Source of the DNA: Vicugna pacos
Lineage: Eukaryota > Chordata > Mammalia > Artiodactyla > Camelidae
Reading direction: 5' to 3'
DNA: 64,000 nt
NCBI RefSeq assembly: GCF_048564905.1
Contig: NC_133018.1
Span: forward strand, 1,612,001-1,676,000
Under the pieces are notes generated by a model. It was not told where the DNA came from. It worked only from the letters and a program-made list of their open reading frames with translations, and searched no databases. The translations under genes were made by a program, and so were the position numbers. This document shows, piece by piece, positions 1-12,060 of this stretch (position 1 is its first letter; each line of letters starts with the position of its first letter).

Positions 1-3000
1 AGCCCCAGGCTGTTCCCACTTGTGCCTGCCCTGTTCCCCTGCCATCCGCCCAGTGCATCTGCTTAGCCGGCAGCCGCCTCGTGTAGGGAGCGGGCTGACT
101 CCCCCAGAGCTTTGCCCAGCTCCTGCTTCCTGGGCTTTCATGGAGCCCCAGGTCCTCCTTGGGGGTCACCAGCACAAAAGACCCTCTCCCAGGACTACAG
201 GCAGTAAAAGCAGCCCCTGTAGCCTTTGGGCTGGCCTGCACTGCCTCTGCCTCCTCCCACTGCTTTCTACCCTCTCCTGGCCCTCCCCCCACCCCCACAT
301 CAGGTCTCCCCAGGGCTGCAGGAGAGGTCTCCCAGAGCCAGGGGGCCTCATGGGACAGCACCTTGTGCCCTGACCTTGCTTTGTTCTTCCCCCATCGGAG
401 CCCGCTGTGCTCTCTCTGGATGCTGAGTGGCCCTGGGAGCTGCCTAGGTCCTTTCTGTACCAGGCAGGGGCATGAACACTGGCCTGGCCCCCTGGAACAG
501 AGCAGGAGGGATGAGGAGGGGCCACTGGAACAGGCTCTGCGCATCCCAGGCCTGTCTGCACACCAGCCAGGGGAGGTGCCTGACACTGCTGACTAGTGTC
601 TGCTGGGCCCTCTCCAGGTAGAAGGGGCATTGCCCAGGCCAGGAGTCCCAGTTCCAACAGGGCTGGATCGTGGAGGGGTTGGGCTGCCAGGAGCCTCCCT
701 GGGAGAGCCTGGGGAAGGAAGGAGGCACACAGGCACCTTTGGGGCAGGTCCAGCCAAAAGTATCTGGCTTTGGAGACAACGAGACAGTTCTGAGATTCTT
801 CTGCCAAGAGACTGATAACTGGGAGACACGAGCTCACGCGTACAGGCCACTCTGATGGTGCACACGTCCAGCTGGGGGTCCCCAGGGGCAGGGACAGGGC
901 CGGATGATGCCAAGAGGGACGGCCTGGGCTCCCATGCCCAGCACTCCAGCATCGCTGCCAGGCCCACCTCCCTGCCCAGCAGATGTGGCCAGAGTTACCA
1001 CTCCCTGTTCCAGACCCGCATGACAGGGAAGCTACCCTGACGGCACCTGGGCAGCACCCCTTCTGGCTGGTGCCATGGTGCGCTGGGAATGAGAGGGACA
1101 GAGGCTGTGTGCCCGCCCCCAAGTAGCCTGGGCCCGACAGGAGGTTGAAGCCTGCTTCTCCTGACACGCTGGGAGGGAGAAGACTGTTATACAGATGCTG
1201 CTTCTTAACCCGCAGGAGCGCGGTCACACGTGACAGGTGGGCGGCCTTCAGACCTGGGTCTGCCGTCTGTGGAGCAGCACGGCCAGGGCCATGCTGCTGA
1301 GCAGGCCTGGCCAGCCGTCCTCTCTCCCCCAGGCCCGGTCTTTCCTGCGGCCCAGCTTCTGGAGCTCTCGGGTTTCTGGTCCCGCCCCAAGGACTCAGGG
1401 AGCCCTGCGTGTCCTGGGCCCCAGCCAAGCACCTGTGCCTCCCCAGGGCCCTGCAAAGCATCTTAAAGCTGAGCTCCCCTAATCCCAGCCTGACGTGGTT
1501 TATGGTGCTCGGGTGTCCCTAATCCCGAAACCCAAGCAGGGTCCCAGCAGCCATCCCAGCGCCATCCAAGTGGGCAGGAGGAGGACGCCGTCCCTCGTGT
1601 GCCTGCTGTTTAGAGCTGGCCCCCACCAGGGACAGGGCAGGGAGCTGGGCCACAGGGTGAAGATCTCTGGAAACTGTGGAGGCCTGGCGGGTCCTCTCCA
1701 GCCTCTACCTGGGTGCCCAGTGGCAACAGGCCCCACTCAGGTCTTGAGGCTCCAGCCTCTAGGGTTTCAGGGGATGGTGATCCGGCCCTGCAGTTCCACT
1801 GAGTTAAGTTTTGTTTTGTCTTTTTTTCCCTAATAAAATCAGGATCTTTATGGCTTATGACTGATGATCAAATAACACCAAAGCTTGGGAACAAAGTGGG
1901 ACCACAAACGAGAGGCGCTGTGGCCCTGTAATGTAGCAGCTGGGGGCCAAGAGCCTGCAGGGTCCAGCTCCCCACCCTGCCCTGACCCAGTCAGGGCACC
2001 AGCCAGTGGGCAGGGCACCCACAGGCCCCCTTCTCATCATAGTGAGCAACGCGGCCCCCATGTGGTGAGAAAGGCTAGCGGCCCCTCGTGGTCTTAGCAT
2101 CTTTTAAGAATTTTACACCCCTGAGTTCCCCCAAAGCAGACGTAAGAGGCTTCTGAGCAACAAGGGTCAAGACGGGACAGAGTGGGAGGCGGTGACAGCA
2201 ACGTCTGGATGTGTTTCATTGGACGAGTGAGAAAACTGATGCCCAGACCGCCTAGGAGCCCTGTGGGCGAGGTGGTGCAGCCAGGCCCCTGCCTGTGGGA
2301 GAGGCTGGACGGCAGGTGAGCCCTCAAAGCTGCATTGTCCTGCCCTGGTGGCTGGAAGTGGGCTGGGTGATTGTAATAATAATGTCCTGACAGCCCACCA
2401 GCGGCTGGGTTTCCATAGCTCGGACGGTATTTGGTTTTCAAAGTCCTTGGCAGGGAGATGGCCTACAAGTGGAGTGTTGTTCATGTCGGCCTGTTCTCAG
2501 CAGCTCAGAGGCCACCCGGCACCCGGCTCCTCTGCAGAGGTGCTTGGGCACGCAGGGCAGGGTGCTGCGCCAGGGGGCCCGCCCACCACCCTCCAGGGCC
2601 GCCATGAGGACCCCGCCTGTCCTGGGAGGCCCTCTGGGAGCAGGTCACTTCTCCAGCTGCCACCTTGCCTCCCCCCAGCAAACACCTGGCCCGCAGTCCT
2701 CACCCAGGCTGCTCCCTCACTGCTGCCTCCCCCTCCAGGAAGAACACCCTGAACAGCGTTTCTGTCCTGCCCTGAAAGAGCCTCCTCTTCACGTCTCTGT
2801 CCCCTGTGCGGTGCCCGCATACACACTGAGGCACAGCAGTTGGTCACGTTGGTGGGAAATCTTTCTGGCCATGTTTTCTGCTGGAGGCAGCTCAGAGCCT
2901 AGTCACACCTCCCTCGGCTCCCCAGCTCTGGTTCTCGTGTGCCAGGGCCACACAGGGGAGCAGGACGCCAGGTTGGCGGTTTCACTAACCCTGCAGCAGG

Positions 3001-3060
3001 CACAGCAGGACTGGTGTTTGTCAAGCAAATGGCGGTGCTGGAATGGGCAGTGACTGAGCA
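1..3060. other. GC-rich sequence with no supported gene
   Basis: Both strands have open frames here, the longest about 430 codons on the minus strand, but their composition is that of GC-rich random translation (rich in P, G, A, R and S) with no recognisable domain. In human the next gene on this side is TXNRD2, transcribed in the same direction as GNB1L. I looked for its C-terminal selenocysteine exon and did not find it. An AATAAA hexamer near 1832 follows a T-rich run but has no gene attached. Confidence 0.5.
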
Positions 3061-3093
3061 GCTTGTATAAAGCTGCCTTTTTCACAGACAAAA

Positions 3094-5763
3094 GTGATCA
3101 ACTCTACACAAAATAGAAGATACCTGTTTGAAGACACAGAAGATCACCCAAAGCAGTCAGAAACTAGAGGGAATCCACCCACTGGAGAAAAGAACACACT
3201 GGGTGAGATCCACGTTGGAAAGTCTAGTGTAACGGTGCCTGAGAGGGAGGAAGGGGCTGAAAAAACATTTGAAGAAACAATGACCAATGTCATGAGTTTT
3301 GGATCAACTTACAGATACAAGAATCTCAGCCAATTCCACACAGTATAAACCCCCAAAGCCCCAAACACTAAGGCACAGCATAGTCAAACTCTTGAAAATC
3401 AAAGATAAAGATAAAATCTTGGAAGCAGCCAGGGAAGTAAGGACACGGTACACATGTCTGATTACACAGCAGAAAAAATGAAGATGGGAAGAAACAAAAC
3501 CAAATTTATGTTTGGAAAGAAAGCCGTCCCGGAAATTTATGTGCAGCACAAACATTATTCAAAGGTAGGAGAGAAGTGAGGACACTTCGGTGACAGCCGG
3601 GGTAACTGCCACCCGTTGTGTGGACTGCAGGGACTACAGCAGGAGGTTCCTTGGGCTGAAGAGAAATTACACCAGGAAGAAATGAAGAGATGGTGGATGA
3701 GCAGGTAAATTTAAAACACTATTTTTCCTTCTCTTATTTTCTTTAAGACACTGATTAATGCAAGAATTATAACAACGCACAATTTGGGTTTATATGAATG
3801 AGAACCTACAACAACAGCAAAAAGATGGTTGCAAATGGAATGTTACAGTTACAAGGTTCTTACACTTAATGCGGAGCAGTACAGCGTTAACTGTAAGTAG
3901 GTTATAGTAAATTAAAGATGCATGTTTTAAACTCCTAGGGCAACTACTAAATATAACACAAAGAGGTACAGCCTCTTTGTGGAGTAAACACATTTGACCA
4001 CATTCAGCACCTATTTATGAAAAAAACAAGGCTCGTGCAACGTAGGACTCAGAGGAAACTCCCTCGCCTAATAGATGGCATCTGTGAAAATTGTCGACAA
4101 CTCCCACTGGACTTTACGGCGGAAGAACAGCCACTGTCCTTCCGAGACAAGGAACAGGTCAAGGACACCTGCTCCTGCTTTTACCAAACTTTATTCCTGA
4201 AAGTCCCGGCCACTGTAATGGGAGGGGAAATCACAGTTATACGCACTGTGTGTAGGTACACATGTACCTGTTACAGACAGGCATACAAATGACATTTGAT
4301 GGGACAGAAGAAAGCACAGCCGTCTGTATTTGCAGATGACATGGTCACGTACACAGAAAACCCCGAGGAATCTATAAAATGACTACTGGCACTAATAAGT
4401 AAATTTAGCAAAAGCTCAAGATAAAATGTCAATTCTATTTTTCTATACTAGCAAAAACAATTGGAAAATTAAAAATTGTAAATACTCTTTACAATAGCAT
4501 CAAAAACCATAAAATGCTTAGAGGTAAATTTGACAAAATTTGCCAAACTTGTGCCCTGAACTCTATCACGATTCCTTGAAAGAAATTGATAAAGACTTAA
4601 ATAAATCAAGGGATATAATCTGTGCATGAATTGGAAGACTTGACACTGTTAAGATGCTCCCTATCTTCAAATTTATTTATGGATTCAACACAATCCCAAT
4701 TAAAATCCCATTAGAAACTGACAAGCTGATTTTTCCTATAAATCGACAAGTTGATTCTAAAACATGGATGGAAATGCAGAATTAGAATAGCCCAAATAAT
4801 TTCGAAAAAGGGAAAGAGGTTAGAGGACTTGAACTATGTAATTTTAAGTCTTACTATAAAGTTGCAGTACATAAGACAGGATGAGTTGGGACTAAGGACA
4901 AAGATCAGGGGACCAGAATAGAGGGTCCAAAATTAGACCCACCCACCCAATCACAGCCATCAGATTCTAATAAAAGTGCCAAGGTGAGGTGGCAGAGAAG
5001 AGGATAGGTTTTTCAAAACAAAAGCTCCTAGAACTATGGGATTTCTCTATGGATAACAATGAACTTTAACCCGTAACTCACACCATACATGAAAATTAAT
5101 TCAGAATACACCACTGACCTTCATGTAAAAGCTAAAGTGGCAGAACTTCCAGAAGTAAACAAAGGAGAATGTATTTATGACACTGGAGTTGCATCATTTC
5201 TTAGGGTGCAAAAGCACTAGCCATCAAAACGTTAAGCTTCTGCTCTTCAAAAGACACCAGGGAGAAAATGAATAGGGAAGTGACACACTGAGAGAACGCT
5301 TTTTCCATCATGCATCTGACACTTTGAAATTCAGAATGTGTGCAAAAACTCTCACAAATTAACAAAAGATGATTAACAATCACATAAAAATATGGACATC
5401 ATTCGTTACCCAGGAGACAAATCGAAACCACAATGACCGATCACTCGATTCCTGCCAGAATGATTAAAATTAAAATGATTAATGATACCAAGTGTCAGCA
5501 TGGACGTGGAGCAACTGGAATTTTCATGCATTGCTGGAGGAAGTGTAAAAGTTCCAACTGCTTTGGAAAACTCTTGGCAGCTTCCTATTAATATATGCAC
5601 CTACCCCATGACCCAGCAGGTCCACTCCCAGGTATTTACCCCAAAGAAATGCAACCTTATATTACAAAAAGCACTTGTTCAAGAATATTCATAGCAGCTT
5701 GATTAATAGTAGCTCCGTGCTGTTAAGATCTGTGCACTTCACTGAAGTAAATCTTACATCAAT
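3094..5763 (+). mobile_element. Old L1 LINE fragments (L1M/HAL1-like), sense
   Basis: The AT-rich block reads as decayed L1 on the plus strand. About 3300-3480 resembles the end of L1 ORF1 and the segment after it (an adenine-rich 'leucine-lysine' stretch and a 'GCAGCCAGGGAA' type motif). From about 4310 the DNA matches the reverse-transcriptase end of ORF2, starting at 'TTTGCAGATGACATGGTC', which encodes the F-A-D-D-M motif. It then runs through the ORF2 C-terminal part into a 3' UTR ending near 5763. Stops occur throughout, so no product is expected. There may be two L1 copies joined near 4300. Confidence 0.75.
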
Positions 5764-5794
5764 TGGGCGGGGGACCCACAGCAGCAACACTGGC

Positions 5795-6112
5795 TTCCAA
5801 AAGCTTGTCTCAGAAACAAGGCTGGTGGCTTATAAGCAACAAAAATTTATTTCTCACAGTTCTGGAGGCCAGGAAGTCCAGGGTCATGGCACTAGCAGAT
5901 TCGGTGTCTGGTAGGAACCCACTTCCTGGTGTATAGACGGCTGACTTCCTCTGGGTCCTCACATGGTAGAAGGGGTGAGGGAGCTCTGGGCTCTTTGATT
6001 AAGGGCACTAATCCTATTCAAGAGGGCCCCACCTCCTGATACCATCACATGGGGGATTAGGATTTCAACATAACACATTTAGGGGAGGGACACAAACATT
6101 CAGTTCATTACA
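5795..6112 (-). mobile_element. MaLR-type solo LTR (MST/MLT1-like), fossil
   Basis: On the minus strand this reads as an ERVL-MaLR LTR: a start with the 'GTTTGTGTCCC' type motif, the 'GGTATCAGGAGGTGGGGC' motif, and an end with the AATAAATTT polyadenylation signal followed by 'CTTATAAGCCACC'. No internal gag or pol sequence is attached, so it looks like a solo LTR. It sits between two stretches of L1 3' end. MaLR LTRs of this group are old, early in placental mammal history. The exact subfamily is not resolved by eye. Confidence 0.7.
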
Positions 6113-6115
6113 AGA

Positions 6116-6625
6116 CTGAAGCACAAGGAACCCCAGGGGCACCAGGCTCAGTTCCTCAAAAAGTTAAATGTAGTGTTACCCTATGACTCACCAATTCCAC
6201 TCAAGGAATATGCCCCAAAGAAGTCAGAGTAAGGACTCTGATACATGTACACCCATGCTCACAGCAGCGTTAGTCACAGGAGCCAAAAGATGGAAGGCAC
6301 TCAGTGTCCACCAACAAATTTATGGATAAACAAAATATGGTACATACATGTAAAGAAATATTACTGAGCCTTACAAAGGAACAAAAATTCTGATAGGTGC
6401 CACACCATAATTAAACCTTTAAAACATTCTAAGTGAAATGACAAATAGTGTATAATCTCCTTTATACAAGGTGCTTAGGCAAATTAACATAGACAAAGTA
6501 GAACAGAGGTTACCAGGGGCTCAGGAAAGGGGTGGTGGGGAGAAGTGTTCTGGGGACAGAATTTCTTTTGGGGGTCATAAAAAAGTTCTGGAAAGGCATT
6601 TTTTGATGGCCTGGCCCAGTTTGAT
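6116..6625 (+). mobile_element. L1 3'-end fragment, sense
   Basis: The sequence matches the far 3' part of old L1 ORF2 and 3' UTR. It has the 'CAATTCCACTCAAGG' and 'GGATAAACAAAATATGGTA' type segments, followed by 'AGAACAGAGGTTACCAGGGG'. It repeats L1 positions that are also present just before the LTR at 5.8 kb, so it is either a second L1 copy or a rearranged part of the first. Confidence 0.7.
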
Positions 6626-7049
6626 CAAGGTTTCGCACAAGCCTGCTGCCCACTCTCTGCTAACCACACTGAGTTGCCCTGAGCTGCCAAACTGTCGGCA
6701 ACTCCCCCTCTCCTTTGAGGCAAGGAAGTTTAAATTATCAGGTCAATTAGGGAAGACACAACCGAAAAATACAAATTTCACTCACTTCCAGAAGGCGCTT
6801 CCTGGCTGGGTGCCACTTCTAGCATTTTTGGCTAGGCAGCTGAAAGCCCCGCAGACCCTGAGAAGATACAATGTAATCGTTGATTCGTTTCGATGATCAA
6901 AGCGAGTAAGTTTGGGTGTAAATGCAGATAACATTTCAGGGATGGTTTTATGAAAGGAGTCGCTAGACCAGGGCAGAAAGGGAGCTGGTGTTAACATCAC
7001 TTCCAGTGACCTCTGCCACCTTGGTCCTGGTAACCCTCCCCGACCTGGG

Positions 7050-8180
7050 GTCCCCGAGGCACGAGGTCCTGGGGTGGCTTCCCCCTGCTGCGTGGGCACC
7101 GCGAGAACGCGGGGCGGAAGCAGGGGCCGCGCACGGAGGGCATCAGCTCCCCCGGCACCGGCCTTCCTAGTGTCGGGGTGCAGCCTCGCTGGGTGAGCGG
7201 CGCCCACGGCGAGGGAGCCGGGCCCACAGGGAACAGTCTCCGGGCCACCCTTCCCTGTCGCTCCTGGGCGGCAGGTGCGCAGCCCGGGCCCCAGGCAGGT
7301 CTCCAGCGAGGCGCACTCGGCGAGCACACCGGCCGGTGAGCGCTGTAGCCCCTGAGTGACCAACCCTGTCTGGTGCCCTCGGCCCCCAGCACCCCTCTTG
7401 ACGCTCAGAAGGAACTCAGGGCAGTGACCTGGGGTGAACCAGGTGGGCGCCACAGCCACTCGTCAGTTAACCAGCCCTCAGCGCCAGGCCTCGCCTTGCG
7501 CCTGCGCGCGCGGCCCCGCCCGCCGGACGGACACAGCCCTCCCCGCGCCTGCGCCTGCTCGCGCGGCCCCGCCCTCTCTCGGGGCACTCGGCGCGGCGTC
7601 GGGCCCGGCGCGCTCCCATCGCCCCCCGCGCCACACTGCCCCGCTGTCAGGGCTCGGAAGCGCCTGCGCGATCGCGTCCCCAAGGCGCACGGCGCAGGCG
7701 CGGCTCGGCCGGTAGCCCAGCGAGGGGCGAGCCGGGGTCCGGCGCGGGAACGTACGGGACGGCGGCGCGCACGCAGGGGGCGTGGCCGCGCGACACGGCC
7801 GGCGGAGAGTCGGGCTGCTCTCTCCGGGCGTCGTTAACTGCGGCCGGAGGGTCAGTGGGGCAGGGTCTCCGCCTTTCGGTCCCTTCCTGACTCCCGGTCC
7901 GCGCCGGGACTGTGCGCTTCGAGCCTCCTACCGGGCCTGGCGTCGCCTCACGGCGGCCGGTCTCGTCCGCTTTGTAGGTGCGCTCGGGCTCGCCGTCGAG
8001 GGAGCCGGGCCGTCGTGGCCGGACCTTGCGCGGCCGCAGGTAAGTGGGCTTCGAGCCCCGGCGCGTGACCCCTGGCCCGCGGGTCCGAGTCCGGGTCGGG
8101 GTCGCGGGAGCACACTCCCCCTTCGGGGGATGGCTGAGGACCCCGCTCCCTGAAGTAGCGAGAGCTGGGCGGGTCCGTCC
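7050..8180 (+). promoter_or_regulatory. CpG island, likely common GNB1L/RTL10 promoter
   Basis: This is a sharp island of CpG-dense DNA between AT-rich L1 and ordinary sequence. It contains several CCCCGCCC GC boxes (for example ending at 7521 and 7574) and NRF1-like GCGCCTGCGC runs, and no TATA box, as is usual for a housekeeping promoter. In human, GNB1L and RTL10 (C22orf29) transcripts start at a common point and have exons in common. Position and strand here fit that arrangement. The exact transcription start cannot be read from the sequence. A position between about 7.65 and 7.95 kb is likely. Confidence 0.75.
7850..8039 (+). other. GNB1L: Putative non-coding first exon of GNB1L/RTL10
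   Basis: A near-consensus splice donor, CAG|GTAAGT, lies at 8039/8040 inside the CpG island. A weaker donor (TAG|GTGCGC) lies near 7976. The exon would carry 5' UTR only. It could splice to the acceptor before the RTL10 start at 9871 or over 22.7 kb to the first GNB1L coding exon at 30777. The 5' edge given is nominal. Confidence 0.5.
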
Positions 8181-9870
8181 TGGGAGGGAGGGCGTCGGCA
8201 CGCGGGCGCGCGTGGTCAGTCACCACCTCACCTCGCGGATGGCAGGAGCGAGAGTGGTTCGCAGTCATTGCTTTTTCCAGAGCTCGGTGAGGAACTGGAC
8301 TGGGCTTGGCAGTGGACAGCATTCACTCGTGTGCTGTCTCTTTGGCCACTGGTGCCCTAGCAGGTGTTTTAGTGTTAGGATGACACGGGCTTTCAGGTCG
8401 AAGACCCCCCAGGGTGGGGGGTGTATCTGAGGTTCCAGAAAGCCTAGGTGGCCGAGGTAGGTGCTGGGGGCTCCTGTGGCTCCGAATGCTGCAGGCTACC
8501 CAGAGAAGTGCTGGGTGGAAAGACCAACAAGCCGTGCCTTCCCGGAGGAGCTCCCATGGTGGGGATAGGTAAACAGGTAGGAAGCTGCCCCGAAGGTGAG
8601 TGCAGACCGGTGCCCCTAGGTAGGAGTCAGTGGAGCCTTGGGGTATTTGTTGAGGGGGGGATTGTTGGTAAGATCGCACAAGGGGTGAGTGAAGCCTCTG
8701 TGGAGGCCACGAGTGGACCTCTCGTTGCAGAGAGACTGGCGAGATGGCTCCCCTCAGGCTGAACAGTGGGAGGGCTCCTTGCACTGGAAGGGAACCTTAC
8801 CTCCCGACCTACAGCCTCCTTTACTGTGTCTTTGCCTCTTTGGGCCACTCAGCGGTGGTGATCACTGCTCTCCAGGCCCTTTGCAGGGGTGATTTTGGGG
8901 CAGTGAGAGTACACAGTGCAAGTGGGATTTAACTTGGGGGATCAGGTGCTGGGCTGTTGGCAGGGATGGGGATGCGGGGAGCTTATTTGAGGTGGGGGTG
9001 GCTGCACGCTGGGTAGTGAGGTGAGTCTCAGAAGCCTGGGAGAAGGCAGGCAGGTGGCACCTACACTGTCACGGTGCTGTGATGTAGAAGGCAGTCATGA
9101 TGCCGGCAGTGTTCTTAGCGGTGCTGTGTTTGGGGCGGTTGGGGGATGGTTCAGAGGACAATGAAGTCCGTAACTGGCCTGGTAACGCGTGGTGACGTGT
9201 GTGGTCTCTAGAGCCGGGTCAGCTGCCTCCGCCACTTGCTAGTTGATGTGTGGCTGCAGACAAGAGATTTCACTCACCACTCTGCTTCAGGGTGGTAAGA
9301 GTACCAGCCTCGTCCTCGTCGGGGTCAGCGTTGGGCATGAATAGAGCGTTCAGTGAATGGGTTACTGTTGTTATCCTTCTCCTGAAATTCCCCAACAGCC
9401 ATCCAGGCTGTCTGGGGAAGCCCAGGGGCTTCTGGTCTGGCCCCTTCCTTTTCCTGGGACTGACATCACTGACATCACATCTGGCTCTTACAGCATCACA
9501 GGTGGTGTTTGCCACCTTCTCAGGCCTCCCAGCCTTCTCCCACTCAGAGCTCTGGGTGGGGTGCCCAGGTTGGCCCCCTGTTGCCCAGTGGTCATGGTTG
9601 GGCCTAGTTCCTGCTCTTCTCACCTTGTTTTTGGACAGATTGCCTTGGATGGTGGCCTGCATCTGACAGTCCCATCGCTCCTCTCTGCTATTCTGAGGCC
9701 GCAGCTGTCAGCCCTTCAGCGCTTGCATGGAACGCCAGGGTTTGCCACAGCCTCTCCAGCCACCTCTGTCCTGTTGTGTCCCGTGTGCCTTCTGCCCACC
9801 CTGCCTGGACGTCTCTTCCTTTCTCCTCTTCCTTCGCGCAGTTGGCGGGGCAGCTTGTGCCTGCTTCCAG

Positions 9871-11095
9871 CATGCCTCAAGGCTGGTGCCGTCGGCAGGG
9901 CCCTCGCAATCCTATCTGGGTGGCAGCCAATTACGCCAGTGCATGCCTTTGGCAGCAGGTGGATGGGGCCTCTCCTGGGGTCACACATGCACCATTGGTG
10001 GATCTCTGGATCGAGCAGCCCTGCTGTGGGGACCTTGTGTGCGTGCGCACAACCACGGAGCAGATGAGCACAGCGGGCCCTGCTCCTGGCGGTAAGCCTA
10101 CAGAGAGTGGGCCCCCAGTGATGCGCATACTCTGCCCATGGCCCCCTCTGGGTGGACTTCCACTGGGTGCCCGACTAAGACCCAGGCACCTTCGATGGTT
10201 CCCCTTGGCTGCTGAACCGCTTCTTGGCCCAGCTGGGTGATTTCATGTCCTTCCACTTTGAGCACTACCAGGACAACCATGCCAGCCCTTTGGGCTTGAT
10301 TCTTGTGTGATACCTGCCTGGACCCCTGCCTCAGTGTTCACCACGTGTAATCTCTGTCCTGTGGGCTGGAAATTAAGGAAGGCTGCATGGAGGAGGCAGC
10401 TCCTTTCATTATCCAGTGTGAGGTTCTTGGGCTCCTGATGGGCCAGGCCTGGGCGTGGGCAGCCCCCTAGCTCAATGGGGACCTGCCCTTGCCTGACAAT
10501 TGTGAGCTCTTTTGCCAGGATCCTGAGGAAGTTATTTAAGCCCTGAACAACTTCGCTGAGTACCACGCTGCGGTTCCCCACCTTTTGACTCCGGCCTCGA
10601 GCCAGCCGCCCATAGCCCCGCAGCTGCCTGTGCTAAGACAGTACTTAGCTTGGTTCTCTGAGGCCCTGGCACTCAACGTGGGCTCTCCTCCCAGGCCTGT
10701 CCCAGCTGCTCTGGCCACCTCTGCTGTTTGTAGTTCTGACTCCACATCCAGAGATGCTCTGTCCAAGCAGCAGCTAGCCACGGAGAGCAGCCTTAGGCCC
10801 GCGGAGCCTCCTACCTGGTCCAGTTCTGCATGCAACACCATTCCTGGTCCTGGGGGGTCAGCTTCCTCCCAGCCAGGGGTGGTGGCCTCCAGACTTCCCT
10901 GCCCTTACAGAGTCTACTAAACCCTCTGCCCAGAAACCAGGTCCCGCTCACCCAAGGGGTCCAGAACGCCAGAAAACACAGGAGGTCTCTGAGACAGAGG
11001 GAGACCAGGAGGCACCCTTAGGTACCCCACAGAGGGCAGTGGACGCCTCGGAGACCCCAAGAGAGCCACCATGTCCTCCCGTGCCCCAGCCCACA
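9871..11095 (+). pseudogene. RTL10: RTL10 (C22orf29/BOP), gag-derived, broken copy
   Basis: RTL10 is a mammalian gene domesticated from the gag of a Ty3/Gypsy (sushi-ichi, RTL/Mart family) retrotransposon. The human product is about 364 residues and has been reported to carry a BH3-like motif and act at mitochondria. Here a consensus acceptor (CTGCTTCCAG) stands one base before an ATG at 9872. The first 70 or so codons clearly match RTL10, including the GPR-PIW and PCCGD motifs. Further blocks match downstream, including FHFEHYQDN-like and FAEYHA-like segments and an acidic, proline-rich tail near 11.0-11.1 kb. The frame is interrupted several times across the span, so I treat it as a fossil gene. 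It lies within GNB1L intron 1. I cannot exclude that the N-terminal part is still translated. Confidence 0.75.
10277..10422 (+). repeat. 146-bp direct repeat, copy 1
   Basis: By eye this is base-for-base identical to 11549-11694 over 146 bp, same orientation, offset 1272 bp. The flanks differ immediately on both sides (A versus G before, G versus T after). This copy lies within the span of the RTL10 remnant. Confidence 0.9.
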
Positions 11096-11548
11096 GCCCT
11101 GGATTCTGAATGTGCAGGTGCAGCAGTGCCCTCTCATGATGAAGTGGCCTGCATAGCCAAGGAGCCCCCAGCCCCCTGTCAGGACAGTGGCATTGCCAGA
11201 TGACTGTAGATGTAGCACCAGGTGTCTCTCTGTACACTTGCCCTGTTACTGGGCATTGGTGCACCTGTCTGAGCATACACGGCTCCTTAGCACCACACCC
11301 CCAGCACAGGAGGACACTGGCCTCTGCCCTGCCCCTCAGGCCCCAACTCCCCCAGTGGCCCAGAGGCTGCCTCCCCCCCAGCTCTCAGCTACATCTTCAC
11401 ATCTTATTGGGGAGTGCCGTCTCACCTGGCCTGTTCCCACTGGTCGATCATTTCCCCACCTGCTATTTGTACTGTCCTTGTGACTGTCTCCCTCCTTCCC
11501 CCCCAAAACTGACTTCCTTCCGTGCTGGCTGGGACTGGACTGGGTCTG

Positions 11549-11694
11549 CCATGCCAGCCCTTTGGGCTTGATTCTTGTGTGATACCTGCCTGGACCCCTG
11601 CCTCAGTGTTCACCACGTGTAATCTCTGTCCTGTGGGCTGGAAATTAAGGAAGGCTGCATGGAGGAGGCAGCTCCTTTCATTATCCAGTGTGAG
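11549..11694 (+). repeat. 146-bp direct repeat, copy 2
   Basis: This is the identical partner of 10277-10422, in the 3' flank of the RTL10 remnant. It is probably the source copy, because the other one interrupts the RTL10-like sequence. The segment itself has no coding signature that I recognise. Confidence 0.9.
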
Positions 11695-11995
11695 TAGGGT
11701 GTCTTGGCAGAGGAGGGCGCTTCCCTGTGGGCCTCCTGGCATCCCTGCCTCACAAGAAGGCTTGGACACAGGGAGGTGTGGTGGGCACCTCCTTGCCAGA
11801 CCAGCTCCTCCCAGGCGTTTGCCCTGCTGTAGGAGCTTCTAGTCATGCCGGGTCTTCAGGAGGCGGCCCGGGCCTGTGCTGCCCTCCCTCCTGCTCTCCA
11901 GCAGTCCTGCTCCCCTGCCCGTGTGTGCATGGCTTATGTCACTGCTCAGACCCCGACACAGTAATGACTCATGTCTCTGGGTAGACTGAGCTCTA

Positions 11996-12060
11996 GGGCA
12001 GGGGCTCTCCCTCAGTCAGCCTTGTGCTCCTGGTACACAGTCGGTGCTCATTAAATGTGT
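11996..12060 (+). repeat. MIR/L2-like 3' end with ATTAAA hexamer
   Basis: The stretch reading 'TGGTACACAGTCGGTGCTCATTAAATG' in two overlapping parts resembles the end common to MIR and L2 elements. ATTAAA at 12050-12055 could have served as the polyadenylation signal of RTL10 transcripts, since it lies about 1 kb beyond the gag-like region on the same strand. Both readings are tentative. Confidence 0.45.

Noticed and set aside
166-1461. 431-codon open frame on the minus strand
   Set aside because: GC-rich composition alone gives long frames here. There is no domain, no matching upstream signals and no family that I recognise.
1826-1845. AATAAA after a T-rich run as the TXNRD2 polyadenylation site
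   Set aside because: No TXNRD2 coding exon, UGA-selenocysteine context or SECIS-like element was found upstream in the window. In human the gap to the GNB1L promoter is larger than 8 kb.
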